Assembly: GCA_039666455.1 (NCBI GenBank)
Contig: JAVSLW010000019.1
Location: 1-40,624 of the forward strand
DNA from: Methanobacterium sp.
Lineage (GTDB): Archaea; Methanobacteriota; Methanobacteria; Methanobacteriales; Methanobacteriaceae
Direction of reading: 5' to 3'
DNA length: 40,624 bases
In this document: piece by piece, positions 33,349 through 40,451 of the stretch
Position numbering within the stretch: the first letter of the stretch is position 1
Layout: each line of letters starts with the position of its first letter
The notes under the pieces: generated by a model
Database searches by the model: none
Seen by the model: the letters and a program-made list of their open reading frames with translations, nothing else
Told to the model about the DNA's origin: nothing
Program-made: the position numbers and the translations under genes

Positions 33349-34305
33349 TTAATCGCTATTTTCTTCCATAGCTTCTATTTCATATTTAAGTTCACCTAAT
33401 GTGGCCACCTTCTCGGCAAAGGCATTGTGCATGTGTATACTCTCTTCATTCACCTGCCTAACAGTAACTAAAGTGTCATCAGGGAAGCTTTTAAACTCCT
33501 TTACTATTTTCTGCACCATGTTTCTTACGCAGTCTTCAACAAACATGGGATTTTCATGGGCTTGAACCACAATTGCATTTTCATCAGGTCTTTTTAAAAG
33601 TTCACAGATAGGAGAACTCATAGATTCTTCTATAATTGTAACTAACTGTTCCACTCGTATCACCTGGTCATTAGGAACCTCTATCATGATCATCCCCCTT
33701 CCCCTCTGGTTATGGGATGCAAGCGATACAGAATCAAGAACCTTTTCAGTAGTATCCTCATCTAAAAACTCTAAGAGTTTCTTTCTGGAGGTTTCACGTA
33801 TTGATTCCTGCGCACATGGGCATGCAGTCATTCCCACAACTTCTGCACCGATCATTTTCCTGATAATTATTTCATCACCGTCCCTTAGACCAGTGGCATC
33901 TGCCATTATACTGGTCATTTCCTGGGTCTTTAAATCGGTGATCGGTGACTTTTTAGCGATCATAAGATCGCTTTTCATACTTACTTCTGCTCTTCTTGCA
34001 TATTTATGCTTTTTAAGTAGTTTACTTACTATCTGAGCACAAAGAGATTCTATTTCTGTCACCTTACCATCAATAACTTCTTCAAGCACGTCGCTTATTG
34101 CCTCTGGATTTCTGGACATGTGGATTCCTCTTTGTTTACTTGGAAGATCCACAAATGCATCAAAGGTCGGCAAGAGTATTATAGGCCTTTTCCATTCTCT
34201 TTCAATTTTTAAAAGTTTTTTTACTCCAATTACTCCAACTCGTGTAAGATGCACTGGAATTGTAGCTGTTTTATCCTGCGTATCTGGAAAACATTTGATA
34301 TCCAA
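33349..34305 (-). CDS. mptA: GTP cyclohydrolase MptA (type IB-like)
   Basis: MptA turns GTP into 7,8-dihydroneopterin 2',3'-cyclic phosphate, the first step of tetrahydromethanopterin synthesis, and needs Fe(II). The 318-residue protein belongs to the FolE2/MptA family: PVHLTRVGVIGVKKLL, ILLPTFDAFVDLPSKQRGIHMSRNPEAI, VVGMTACPCAQESIRE (with the metal-binding cysteine region), SHNQRGRGMIMIE, and VVQAHENPMFVEDCVRNMV. The start is TTG at 34303-34305: GGGGTGA is 5 nt upstream, and the N-terminus (DIKCFPDTQ) then matches the family. It stands before the DUF2120-like gene and cofG, so two cofactor pathways share this block. Confidence 0.93.
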   Translation of the reverse strand: MDIKCFPDTQDKTATIPVHLTRVGVIGVKKLLKIEREWKRPIILLPTFDAFVDLPSKQRGIHMSRNPEAISDVLEEVIDGKVTEIESLCAQIVSKLLKKHKYARRAEVSMKSDLMIAKKSPITDLKTQEMTSIMADATGLRDGDEIIIRKMIGAEVVGMTACPCAQESIRETSRKKLLEFLDEDTTEKVLDSVSLASHNQRGRGMIMIEVPNDQVIRVEQLVTIIEESMSSPICELLKRPDENAIVVQAHENPMFVEDCVRNMVQKIVKEFKSFPDDTLVTVRQVNEESIHMHNAFAEKVATLGELKYEIEAMEENSD

Positions 34306-34344
34306 AATTTTCACCCCAATTAGATAATTTAAAATCATAGCCGC

Positions 34345-34412
34345 CGAAAATCTCTGATTTTCGAGGCCCTCAAAATTCGGAGAATTTTGGGGCAGAGAAA
34401 CGAAAGTTTCTC
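34345..34412. repeat. Three hairpins of the short-palindrome family
   Basis: CGAAAATC-TCT-GATTTTCG (34345-34363), CAAAATTC-GGA-GAATTTTG (34371-34389, outer GCCC/GGGC extends the stem past one bulge) and GAGAAAC-GAAA-GTTTCTC (34395-34412). Two units resemble hairpins of the row at 12657-12794. They lie upstream of mptA in non-coding DNA. Confidence 0.7.
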
Positions 34413-34780
34413 ATGCGTATTTTCTTTAGATAAGTTTTTGCAGCATGCATAAATTCATGATGCTTTTTAGAAAATATTTAATAGTTTTGAATATTTTGAT
34501 TTTAAAATCATTTTTAACTGTTTATTAATTTAAATACGATTAACTGATTTATAAATGTACGCTCTTCTGGACATTAGAAAAATGAATTTGAAATAATCAA
34601 AGGGATACCAATCTTTTGATTAAGAATTAATCATATTTAAATTAACATAAAGTGGAAATACATCATTGGGCAGAACATTTATCACGTATCAGATTGTAAA
34701 TGCAGAATATTGGAGATTTTGATAAATTGATTATTATGATATTTAATAGTTTTATGATTTTATTAAATTATTCATGTGTC
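34413..34780. other. Non-coding AT-rich gap
   Basis: No credible gene on either strand. Apart from the hairpins just to the left and the terminator on the right, a loose palindrome around GCATGCATAAATTCATGATGC (start ~34443) is the only structure noticed. The mptA promoter should lie at its left end. Confidence 0.4.
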
Positions 34781-34842
34781 TTTAAAAAAATAAAAATGGA
34801 AAAGTAAATTGAATTGTATTAATGTCCAATTAATTTACTTTT
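34781..34842 (-). terminator. Terminator of the surface-protein gene
   Basis: On the minus strand, AAAAGTAAATT (34832-34842) pairs with AATTTACTTTT (34800-34810) over 11 bp around a 21-nt loop. It is followed by CCATTTTTATTTTTTTAAA. The stem begins at the stop codon of the gene. Confidence 0.55.
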
Positions 34843-36337
34843 ATGCAGTTGTTGCTTGTTTATATATGGCAGCTATTATAGCGTTTAAATCTCTAGAGTA
34901 GATGTAATCATATCCGTTATTTTTTAGATATTGATCTGGATGCGCCAGTCCTTTAAACCTGGATGGACTGAAATTGTCGTCATGTGCCCTTGGTAACCAT
35001 GCTAAACCAGTTATATTTGCAGATGGTGGTATCCAAACACTGAATACTTTTTTGGCCCCGACTAATTTCTTATAATAGCTTAGTCCCATTTCATATATTG
35101 TACCTGCACAGGCTCCACCGTATATATTAACTACCAGTGCGTTTGAGGGTACTTTGCTATTTTTAAGCACACTCATATGTGTATTAGGGCCTAAACCTCC
35201 GTTTACTGCAGTTAATCCCAGTGCCTTTAAGCCATCGATAATTGCTTTAATCCGTGCTGTGTCTCTTGTAACGCTATTTATGTTGTCGCTTGTTATATAT
35301 ATTACTCTAGCTTGCGTTAAATTAGCATTTGAAACAATTGACCATGCTTTTACTGTAGCGTAGTTTGGTAATCTGTTGTTTGTTTTCTCGAAATTGAGTA
35401 TCTTGGAAAACTTGTAAATCAGGGATTCATACCTTAATTTACCGAGAGTAGTGGTTGCATAATTTGGTAAAATGCCATTTGCATTTATAAATGCGTTGAC
35501 TCTTTTAGCAAGGTCTAAATAACCTGTTTTAGTTATACTTCCACTTTTAATGCTTTCAGTTGGTTTTGCTGGAATATTTACAGTTTCAAGTGTTACTGGT
35601 GCTGTTGTTCCGTTGTTTATTTGTAATAGTCCTGCAGTCAGTAGTTTCAAGAAGTCAGGCATTTTAACTTGAGCTGTACCGATTGTCACGTAGTTTGGGA
35701 GTTTGTGATTGGTTTCGATGTATGCTTTGACTCTAGCTGCTGCATCGTTGATTTGATTTACAGTAAAACTTGTTGAATTTGCTGTTTGATTCGCTGTTTG
35801 ATTGGTGCTTGTAGTTTTTGTTTCTCCTGCAGTCGCTTCTTCTTTTTGAGTACTGGTTGCATTATTCGCTGTTTTTGAAGATGTCACTGAATTTTGAGTG
35901 TTAACATCTGCAGTTTCAACTGTTTTTTGTGTATCTGTCCCGGTACTTGCTGAGTTTTGTTTGGTTACATTTGTTGAAGTCGATGTTGGAGTCACTGTAG
36001 TTTTACGGGTACCTGTACTTGCTGCATCTTCTGCAACTGCCTGTTTTTTAACTGTAGTTTGATCAGTACTGGTACTTGCTGTAGCAGTGCCTGTATTTTC
36101 TACAGTTTTTTCATTCTCATCGACTGAATTTTGCGTTGTAGCCGATTTATTTACAATGTTTGTATCATTTGTTTGTATATTAGCTTTTTTTTGCACAGTA
36201 CTGTTATTATCAGACTGTGTTTGTGCATTTCCTACTTCTGCTGCGCTTGCGCCAGCAATACCTGCCAATGATAGGCCGAATATTAATAGGGCTGCAAAAA
36301 GCAATTTTTTCGTAATTATACCGCCTCCGATTCCCAA
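34841..36337 (-). CDS. Secreted pseudomurein-binding surface protein
   Basis: ~498 residues. A signal peptide (KKLLFAALLIFGLSLAGIAGASA, ~10-32) leads to a Thr/Ser/Asn/Gln-rich linker (~35-190). Pseudomurein-binding repeats follow: one at ~193-240 (DAAARVKAYIETNHKLPNYV) and another at ~272-318 (LDLAKRVNAFINANGILPNYA), with a third LPNYATV at 323. Residues ~340-498 are a separate alpha/beta domain (RVIYITSDNIN... LVVNIYGGACAGTIYEMGLSYYK... LPRAHDDNFSPSRF) that I cannot name. It should be anchored to the pseudomurein wall. TTG at 36337 is the longest standard start, but GGAGG (36324-36328) lies 7 nt before an ATT at 36314-36316 that would give MTKKLLFAALL. Confidence 0.8.
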   Translation of the reverse strand: MGIGGGIITKKLLFAALLIFGLSLAGIAGASAAEVGNAQTQSDNNSTVQKKANIQTNDTNIVNKSATTQNSVDENEKTVENTGTATASTSTDQTTVKKQAVAEDAASTGTRKTTVTPTSTSTNVTKQNSASTGTDTQKTVETADVNTQNSVTSSKTANNATSTQKEEATAGETKTTSTNQTANQTANSTSFTVNQINDAAARVKAYIETNHKLPNYVTIGTAQVKMPDFLKLLTAGLLQINNGTTAPVTLETVNIPAKPTESIKSGSITKTGYLDLAKRVNAFINANGILPNYATTTLGKLRYESLIYKFSKILNFEKTNNRLPNYATVKAWSIVSNANLTQARVIYITSDNINSVTRDTARIKAIIDGLKALGLTAVNGGLGPNTHMSVLKNSKVPSNALVVNIYGGACAGTIYEMGLSYYKKLVGAKKVFSVWIPPSANITGLAWLPRAHDDNFSPSRFKGLAHPDQYLKNNGYDYIYSRDLNAIIAAIYKQATTA

Positions 36338-36393
36338 TCATCGAAAAACTCAATTAGAGTTTTCATATGGGTAGGCAATAGTTAATGCCATGT

Positions 36394-36404
36394 ATTATAT
36401 AAAT
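36394..36404 (-). promoter_or_regulatory. TATA box of the surface-protein gene
   Basis: Minus-strand ATTTATATAAT lies ~78 nt upstream of the ATT at 36314. It is the best TATA-like site there and would give a leader of ~50 nt. Confidence 0.45.
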
Positions 36405-36514
36405 CTTTTGGTTTTAAATCTAAAAAAAGGAGCTTTTATGATTCTTTTTTCAATTTAAAGCCCTATTAAAAGTTATTTTTAGAACTGTCCCCGGGCTGAA
36501 TTTCTTGGTTGCTC

Positions 36515-36533
36515 CAAAATTCATAGAATTTTA
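36515..36533. repeat. Single hairpin of the AAAATTC family
   Basis: AAAATTC-ATA-GAATTTT (36516-36532), the same core and loop size as those at 12731, 12975 and 34371. Confidence 0.6.
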
Positions 36534-36628
36534 GCGTTGAAGGAAATTTGAGTGATACATGTTTTGCCATACAGTTATGACCATAAATTAGGGGACAATC
36601 CTTTGAGGATCGCTGAAGTTAGTTTAGG

Positions 36629-36727
36629 AGTGTCCATTAAATGAGGATTTTCGTTTTATCTAATCATTTTGGAACTATTATACTATGGCAGGGCATATGC
36701 AAGTATTAGATTAGATAAAATGACACT
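36629..36727. repeat. Inverted-repeat pair with AGTGTC ends
   Basis: Left arm: AGTGTCC (36629) followed by TTTTATCTAATC (36654-36665). Right arm: GATTAGATAAAA (36709-36720), then TGACACT (36721-36727). The 12-bp inner arms are perfect inverted repeats ~43 nt apart. The outer AGTGTC/GACACT also match in reverse, though with more spacing on the left. No gene is inside. It may be a miniature element or a mobile-element scar. Confidence 0.45.
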
Positions 36728-36768
36728 ATGTTTGAATTCCCTTGCCTTAATTTGAAGTGTGGTAAGTC

Positions 36769-36795
36769 CTGGACACTATGGATTTCAGTGTCCAG
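36769..36795. repeat. Perfect 9-bp inverted repeat CTGGACACT/AGTGTCCAG
   Basis: CTGGACACT (36769-36777) and AGTGTCCAG (36787-36795) flank 9 nt. They share the AGTGTCC sequence with 36629-36635 and 31261-31267. Confidence 0.55.
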
Positions 36796-36902
36796 TTAGG
36801 GCATTTTAAATACCAATTTGGAATATTTTTGCATATCGAAAGAACACTGTAGCTATGAAATTTTTAATTATGAAGAAAAAATTCAGGATCGAAATGTCAA
36901 AG

Positions 36903-36911
36903 TATATATAT
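36903..36911 (+). promoter_or_regulatory. anfDGK: TATA box of the anf operon
   Basis: TATATATAT preceded by the purine-rich AAAG (BRE-like). With normal archaeal spacing, transcription would start near 36930-36936, which places the operator at 36938 just after the start site and gives a leader of ~190 nt. Confidence 0.55.
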
Positions 36912-36937
36912 CGGTTAGAACTATAACATATGTTGTC

Positions 36938-36951
36938 GGAAGTATGCTTCC
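36938..36951 (+). promoter_or_regulatory. NrpR-type nitrogen operator (GGAA-N6-TTCC)
   Basis: GGAAGTATGCTTCC is an exact GGAA-N6-TTCC palindrome. This is the operator form bound by NrpR, the nitrogen repressor of methanogens, which lets go when 2-oxoglutarate is high (nitrogen starvation). A nested outer match CGGAA...TTCCG (36937-36959) could be a second, overlapping half site. Its place beside the presumed start site fits repression. The NrpR gene is not in this window. Confidence 0.75.
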
Positions 36952-36987
36952 TTATTCCGGTAAAAAACGAAATGGGGGTGTATTGTG

Positions 36988-37143
36988 GTGGAAATAGTTA
37001 TTTACAGTAAATATAGTACTCAATCCGATGGATATGGGAGAAACTTGTGGCAAAATATGATATTATATATTAAACAGCACGAATTCAAATTTTTAATATC
37101 CAGCCATAAAAGGAGGGAAAGTCATGCCATATCATCTGTTTAA
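36988..37143 (+). CDS. Short leader reading frame, possible anfH remnant
   Basis: A 51-codon frame starting GTG behind GGGGGTG at 7-nt spacing, in the anf leader. It overlaps the first 20 bases of anfD. The start MEIVIYSKYSTQS resembles the opening of Fe proteins (RKIAIYGKGGIGKST) in IVIY-x-K, and WQNMILYIKQHEFKFL could match the later TQN...KKV stretch, but the P-loop itself is absent. Three readings: a decayed anfH after internal deletion, a regulatory leader peptide, or chance. If real it cannot be a working reductase. Confidence 0.3.
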   Translation: MEIVIYSKYSTQSDGYGRNLWQNMILYIKQHEFKFLISSHKRRESHAISSV

Positions 37144-38680
37144 ATGCAGTGAATGTATTCCTGAGAGAAAAAAACATGCCGTTATAAAAGGGGAGGGAGA
37201 GGATTTAACATCCTGCCTACCCCTTGGTTACCTAAACACTATCCCTGGAACAATTTCAGAACGTGGATGTGCTTTTTGTGGGGCAAAACACGTGATCGGC
37301 ACTCCCATGAAAGATGTAATCCACCTGTGCCATGGTCCAGTGGGATGCACCTATGACACCTGGCAGACAAAGAGGTATCTCAGTGATAATGACAACTTCC
37401 AGTTTAAGTATACCTTTGCAACGGATATGAAAGAAAAAGACATTGTTTTTGGTGCTGAAAAACTTTTAAAACAGAATATCATCGAAGCATTTGAAGCATT
37501 TCCAGAAATCAAACGAATGACAATTTATCAAACCTGTGCCTCTGCGCTGATCGGGGATGATATCGATGCAGTGGCCAAGGAGGTGATGGCAGAAATGCCG
37601 GATGTGGACATCTTTGTCTGTAATTCCCCAGGATTTGCAGGTCCCAGCCAGTCTGGAGGGCACCACTTAATCAACATTGCATGGGTAAATCAGAAAGTAG
37701 GCACCTTCGAACCGGAGATCACCAGTGACTATGTCATTAACTATGTAGGAGAATACAACATCCAGGGTGACCAGGAAGTGATGGTAGATTACTTCAAGAG
37801 GATGGGTATTCAGGTTCTCTCCACATTCACGGGGAATGGTTCCTACGATGATCTTAGAGGAATGCATCGGGCACATCTCAATGTTCTTGAATGCGCACGT
37901 TCAGCAGAATACATCTGTAACGAGCTACGAAAAAGATATGGCACTCCACGTATGGATATTGATGGATTTGGTTTCAAACCTCTATCTGAATCACTCCTTA
38001 AGGTAGGGTATTTTTTCGGGCTTGAAAAAGAAGCCCAGAAAATAATCGATGAAGAAATTACCAGATGGAAACCAGAACTTGACTGGTATGCAAGGCGTCT
38101 CAAGGGAATTAAAGTATGTTTATGGCCAGGAGGCTCTAAACTCTGGCACTGGGCCCATGTAATACATGAAGAAATGGGTGTGGACGTTGTTTCACTATAC
38201 ACAAAATTTGGCCATCAGGGAGATATGGAAAAAGGTATAGCCCGGTGTGGAGAAGGTGCACTGGCAATTGATGACCCTAACGAGCTTGAAGGAATAGAAG
38301 CTATGAAAGAACTAAAACCAGATGTCATTTTCACTGGTGTACGCCCAGGTGAAGTTGCCAAAAAGATGAGAGTTCAGTATCTCAATGCGCATGCTTACCA
38401 TAACGGACCTTATAAAGGATTTGAAGGATGGGTCCGATTTGCAAGGGATATTTACAACGCAGTTTATTCGCCGATTCACCAGTTATCCGGACTGGACATA
38501 AGCAAAGATGAAATACCCACAGATAAAGGATTTATGACACGGCAAATGATTTCTGATGTAAAAATTGACAGGGAAGAAGCGGCTTTAAGCGATGAAAGAC
38601 CCTACACTGGAGATTATGACTGTGTTACAAAATTACGCGGAAAAAAATATCCAAAACTTGAAAAAAGTCTTTCAACATAA
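37124..38680 (+). CDS. anfD: Iron-only nitrogenase, alpha subunit
   Basis: AnfD forms the FeFe-cofactor site of Fe-only nitrogenase. Length (518) and sequence fit AnfD and not VnfD (~475) or NifD: the C-terminal extension after FARDIYNAVYSPIHQL reaches LRGKKYPKLEKS. P-cluster ligands are C49 (ERGCAFCG), C75 (HGPVGCTYDTW) and C138 (YQTCASALIGDD). The cofactor is held by C257 (VLECARSAEYI) and H423 (NAHAYHNGPYKGFEGW). All are intact, so an active enzyme is expected. AGGAGGG lies before the ATG. anfG follows after 18 nt. No anfH precedes it, which differs from the usual anfHDGK order. Some lines of this gene have ~45-50% G+C, higher than many neighbours. Confidence 0.96.
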   Translation: MPYHLFKCSECIPERKKHAVIKGEGEDLTSCLPLGYLNTIPGTISERGCAFCGAKHVIGTPMKDVIHLCHGPVGCTYDTWQTKRYLSDNDNFQFKYTFATDMKEKDIVFGAEKLLKQNIIEAFEAFPEIKRMTIYQTCASALIGDDIDAVAKEVMAEMPDVDIFVCNSPGFAGPSQSGGHHLINIAWVNQKVGTFEPEITSDYVINYVGEYNIQGDQEVMVDYFKRMGIQVLSTFTGNGSYDDLRGMHRAHLNVLECARSAEYICNELRKRYGTPRMDIDGFGFKPLSESLLKVGYFFGLEKEAQKIIDEEITRWKPELDWYARRLKGIKVCLWPGGSKLWHWAHVIHEEMGVDVVSLYTKFGHQGDMEKGIARCGEGALAIDDPNELEGIEAMKELKPDVIFTGVRPGEVAKKMRVQYLNAHAYHNGPYKGFEGWVRFARDIYNAVYSPIHQLSGLDISKDEIPTDKGFMTRQMISDVKIDREEAALSDERPYTGDYDCVTKLRGKKYPKLEKSLST

Positions 38681-38698
38681 TGTAAGGAGGAAATAAAG

Positions 38699-39049
38699 AT
38701 GGAAGACATTATGAAAGAACGGATAGAACAGCTTGTTGATCATATTATGAAATGGAGTCTGTGGCAGTTTAACTCCCGTGCATGGGATCGGGAAAATCAA
38801 AATGAAGGAGTCCTTACCAAGACCATGCAGATTTTATGCAATGAACCCGTTGAAAAAGAGACTCCTGCAGACAGGTGTTACTGGGCAGAAGCCGTGATAC
38901 TGGCCAGAGAATTTAAAAGTAATTATCCATGGCTTTTGGAAATGCAAAAAAGCGAGATAAAATTACTTATGAAAGGTCTTAAAGATCGAATAGACTATTT
39001 AACAATAACTGGATCCCTCAATGAGGAGCTTACAGTCAAACGCTACTAA
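38699..39049 (+). CDS. anfG: Iron-only nitrogenase, delta subunit
   Basis: The small third subunit found only in V- and Fe-only nitrogenases; it sits on the alpha subunit near the cofactor and is needed for a stable, active complex. 116 residues, with VDHIMKWSLWQFNSRAWDRENQNEG near the start and CYWAEAVILAREFKSNYPWL in the middle, both well-conserved parts. AAGGAGG lies 8 nt before the ATG. Its presence between alpha and beta proves that this is an alternative nitrogenase and not the Mo type. anfK starts 13 nt after its stop. Confidence 0.95.
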   Translation: MEDIMKERIEQLVDHIMKWSLWQFNSRAWDRENQNEGVLTKTMQILCNEPVEKETPADRCYWAEAVILAREFKSNYPWLLEMQKSEIKLLMKGLKDRIDYLTITGSLNEELTVKRY

Positions 39050-39062
39050 AAGAGGTGAAATT

Positions 39063-40451
39063 ATGTCTTTTGAAATAGAAAAAAAAGAGCGTAACGGTAT
39101 TATCAACCCCATATTTACCTGTCAACCCGCCGGTGCTCAATACGCCAATATAGGTATAGAAGACTGTATTGGCATCGTCCACGGTGGACAGGGTTGTGTT
39201 ATGTTCGTACGTCTCCTGTTTGCCCAGCATTTTAAGGATAACTTCCTTATGGCATCATCATCCTTACACGAGGACTCAGCAGTTCTGGGAGGAATGCGTC
39301 GAGTTGAAGAAGCTGTTGACGTACTTTTGATGAGGTATCCTGAAGTAAAAGTAGTTCCCATAATCTCAACCTGTTCAACAGAAATCATAGGGGATGATAT
39401 TGATGGAGTTGTTAGAAAGCTCAACGAAGGTCTTTTAAAGGAAAAATTTGTAGATAGGGAAGTTCATTTGATTCCAATACACACCCCCAGCTTCAAAGGA
39501 AGCATGATCCATGGATATGATACTGCAGTTAAGGATTTCATAACACATTTTGCCGAATTAGACAAACCTAATGGAAAAATCAATTTAATCACTGGTTGGG
39601 TGAATCCGGGAGATGTGACAGCTATTAAACATCTTCTTAATGAGATGGATGTGGATGCCACGGTCATTTTTGAAATTGAAAGCTTTGATTCTCCCCTGAT
39701 GCCTGATGGAGAGGCAGTTTCCCATGGAAGCACAACTATCGAAGATCTTAAGGGCACGGCCAATGCAATGGGTACCATTGTACTCAACAGATACGAGGGT
39801 GGGCAGGCTGCCCAGTATCTTGAAAAGAAGTTTGAAGTTCCATCTGTAATCGGGCCAACACCCATCGGTATCCGCAATACTGATACCTTTTTAGAGAATG
39901 TAAGAAAGATGACTGGAAAACCCATCCCTCAATCTCTTGTGCAGGAGCGAGGTATTGCTATTGATGCATTAACAGATCTTGTACACATGTTTTTTGCCGA
40001 TAAAAAGGTGGCCATCTATGGAAACCCAGATCTTGTCATTGGACTTGCTGAGTTTTGCCTTGATCTGGAGATGAAACCTGTGCTGCTTCTGCTTGGTGAT
40101 GAAAATTTAGAATATTTGAAAGACCAGCGAATTAAAGATCTAAAGGAAAAAGTCGGATATGACATAGAAATTATTCAAAATGCAGATTTTTGGGTTTTAG
40201 AAAGTAAAATTAAGAATAAAGAGATCGAGGTGGATCTGATAATGGGCCATTCTAAAGGCCGTTTCGTGGCCATCGATAACGATATTCCAATGCTACGTGT
40301 AGGTTTCCCAGTATATGACCGGGCAGGCTATTACAGGCATCCTATCGTCGGATATACTGGTGCTATGTGGCTTGCTGAGGAAATGGCAAATGTATTGTTC
40401 ACAGATATGGAATATAAAAAGAATAAAGAATGGATCCTGAATGTATGGTAA
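39063..40451 (+). CDS. anfK: Iron-only nitrogenase, beta subunit
   Basis: AnfK completes the alpha2-beta2-delta2 catalytic part and shares the P-cluster with AnfD. From the ATG at 39063 (GAGGTGA upstream) it has 462 residues, the normal AnfK length. P-cluster cysteines are in FTCQPAGAQYANIG, HGGQGCVMFVR and ISTCSTEIIGDD. Other close AnfK-type stretches are LITGWVNPGDVTAIKHLL, VIGPTPIGIRNTD and DLIMGHSKGRFVAID; the final KKNKEWILNVW is the family's C-terminus. It ends the visible operon; the remaining ~170 nt hold no further gene. Confidence 0.96.
   Translation: MSFEIEKKERNGIINPIFTCQPAGAQYANIGIEDCIGIVHGGQGCVMFVRLLFAQHFKDNFLMASSSLHEDSAVLGGMRRVEEAVDVLLMRYPEVKVVPIISTCSTEIIGDDIDGVVRKLNEGLLKEKFVDREVHLIPIHTPSFKGSMIHGYDTAVKDFITHFAELDKPNGKINLITGWVNPGDVTAIKHLLNEMDVDATVIFEIESFDSPLMPDGEAVSHGSTTIEDLKGTANAMGTIVLNRYEGGQAAQYLEKKFEVPSVIGPTPIGIRNTDTFLENVRKMTGKPIPQSLVQERGIAIDALTDLVHMFFADKKVAIYGNPDLVIGLAEFCLDLEMKPVLLLLGDENLEYLKDQRIKDLKEKVGYDIEIIQNADFWVLESKIKNKEIEVDLIMGHSKGRFVAIDNDIPMLRVGFPVYDRAGYYRHPIVGYTGAMWLAEEMANVLFTDMEYKKNKEWILNVW

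Noticed and set aside
39021..39062. anfK extended upstream to 39021
   Set aside because: The extension overlaps anfG and lacks a ribosome-binding site; GAGGTGA fixes the start at 39063 and the normal 462-residue length.
37124..40451. Vanadium nitrogenase (vnfDGK)
   Set aside because: A delta subunit is common to both types, but the alpha subunit is 518 residues with the AnfD C-terminal extension, and stretches such as SYDDLRGMHRAHLNVLEC follow AnfD. VnfD is about 475 residues.
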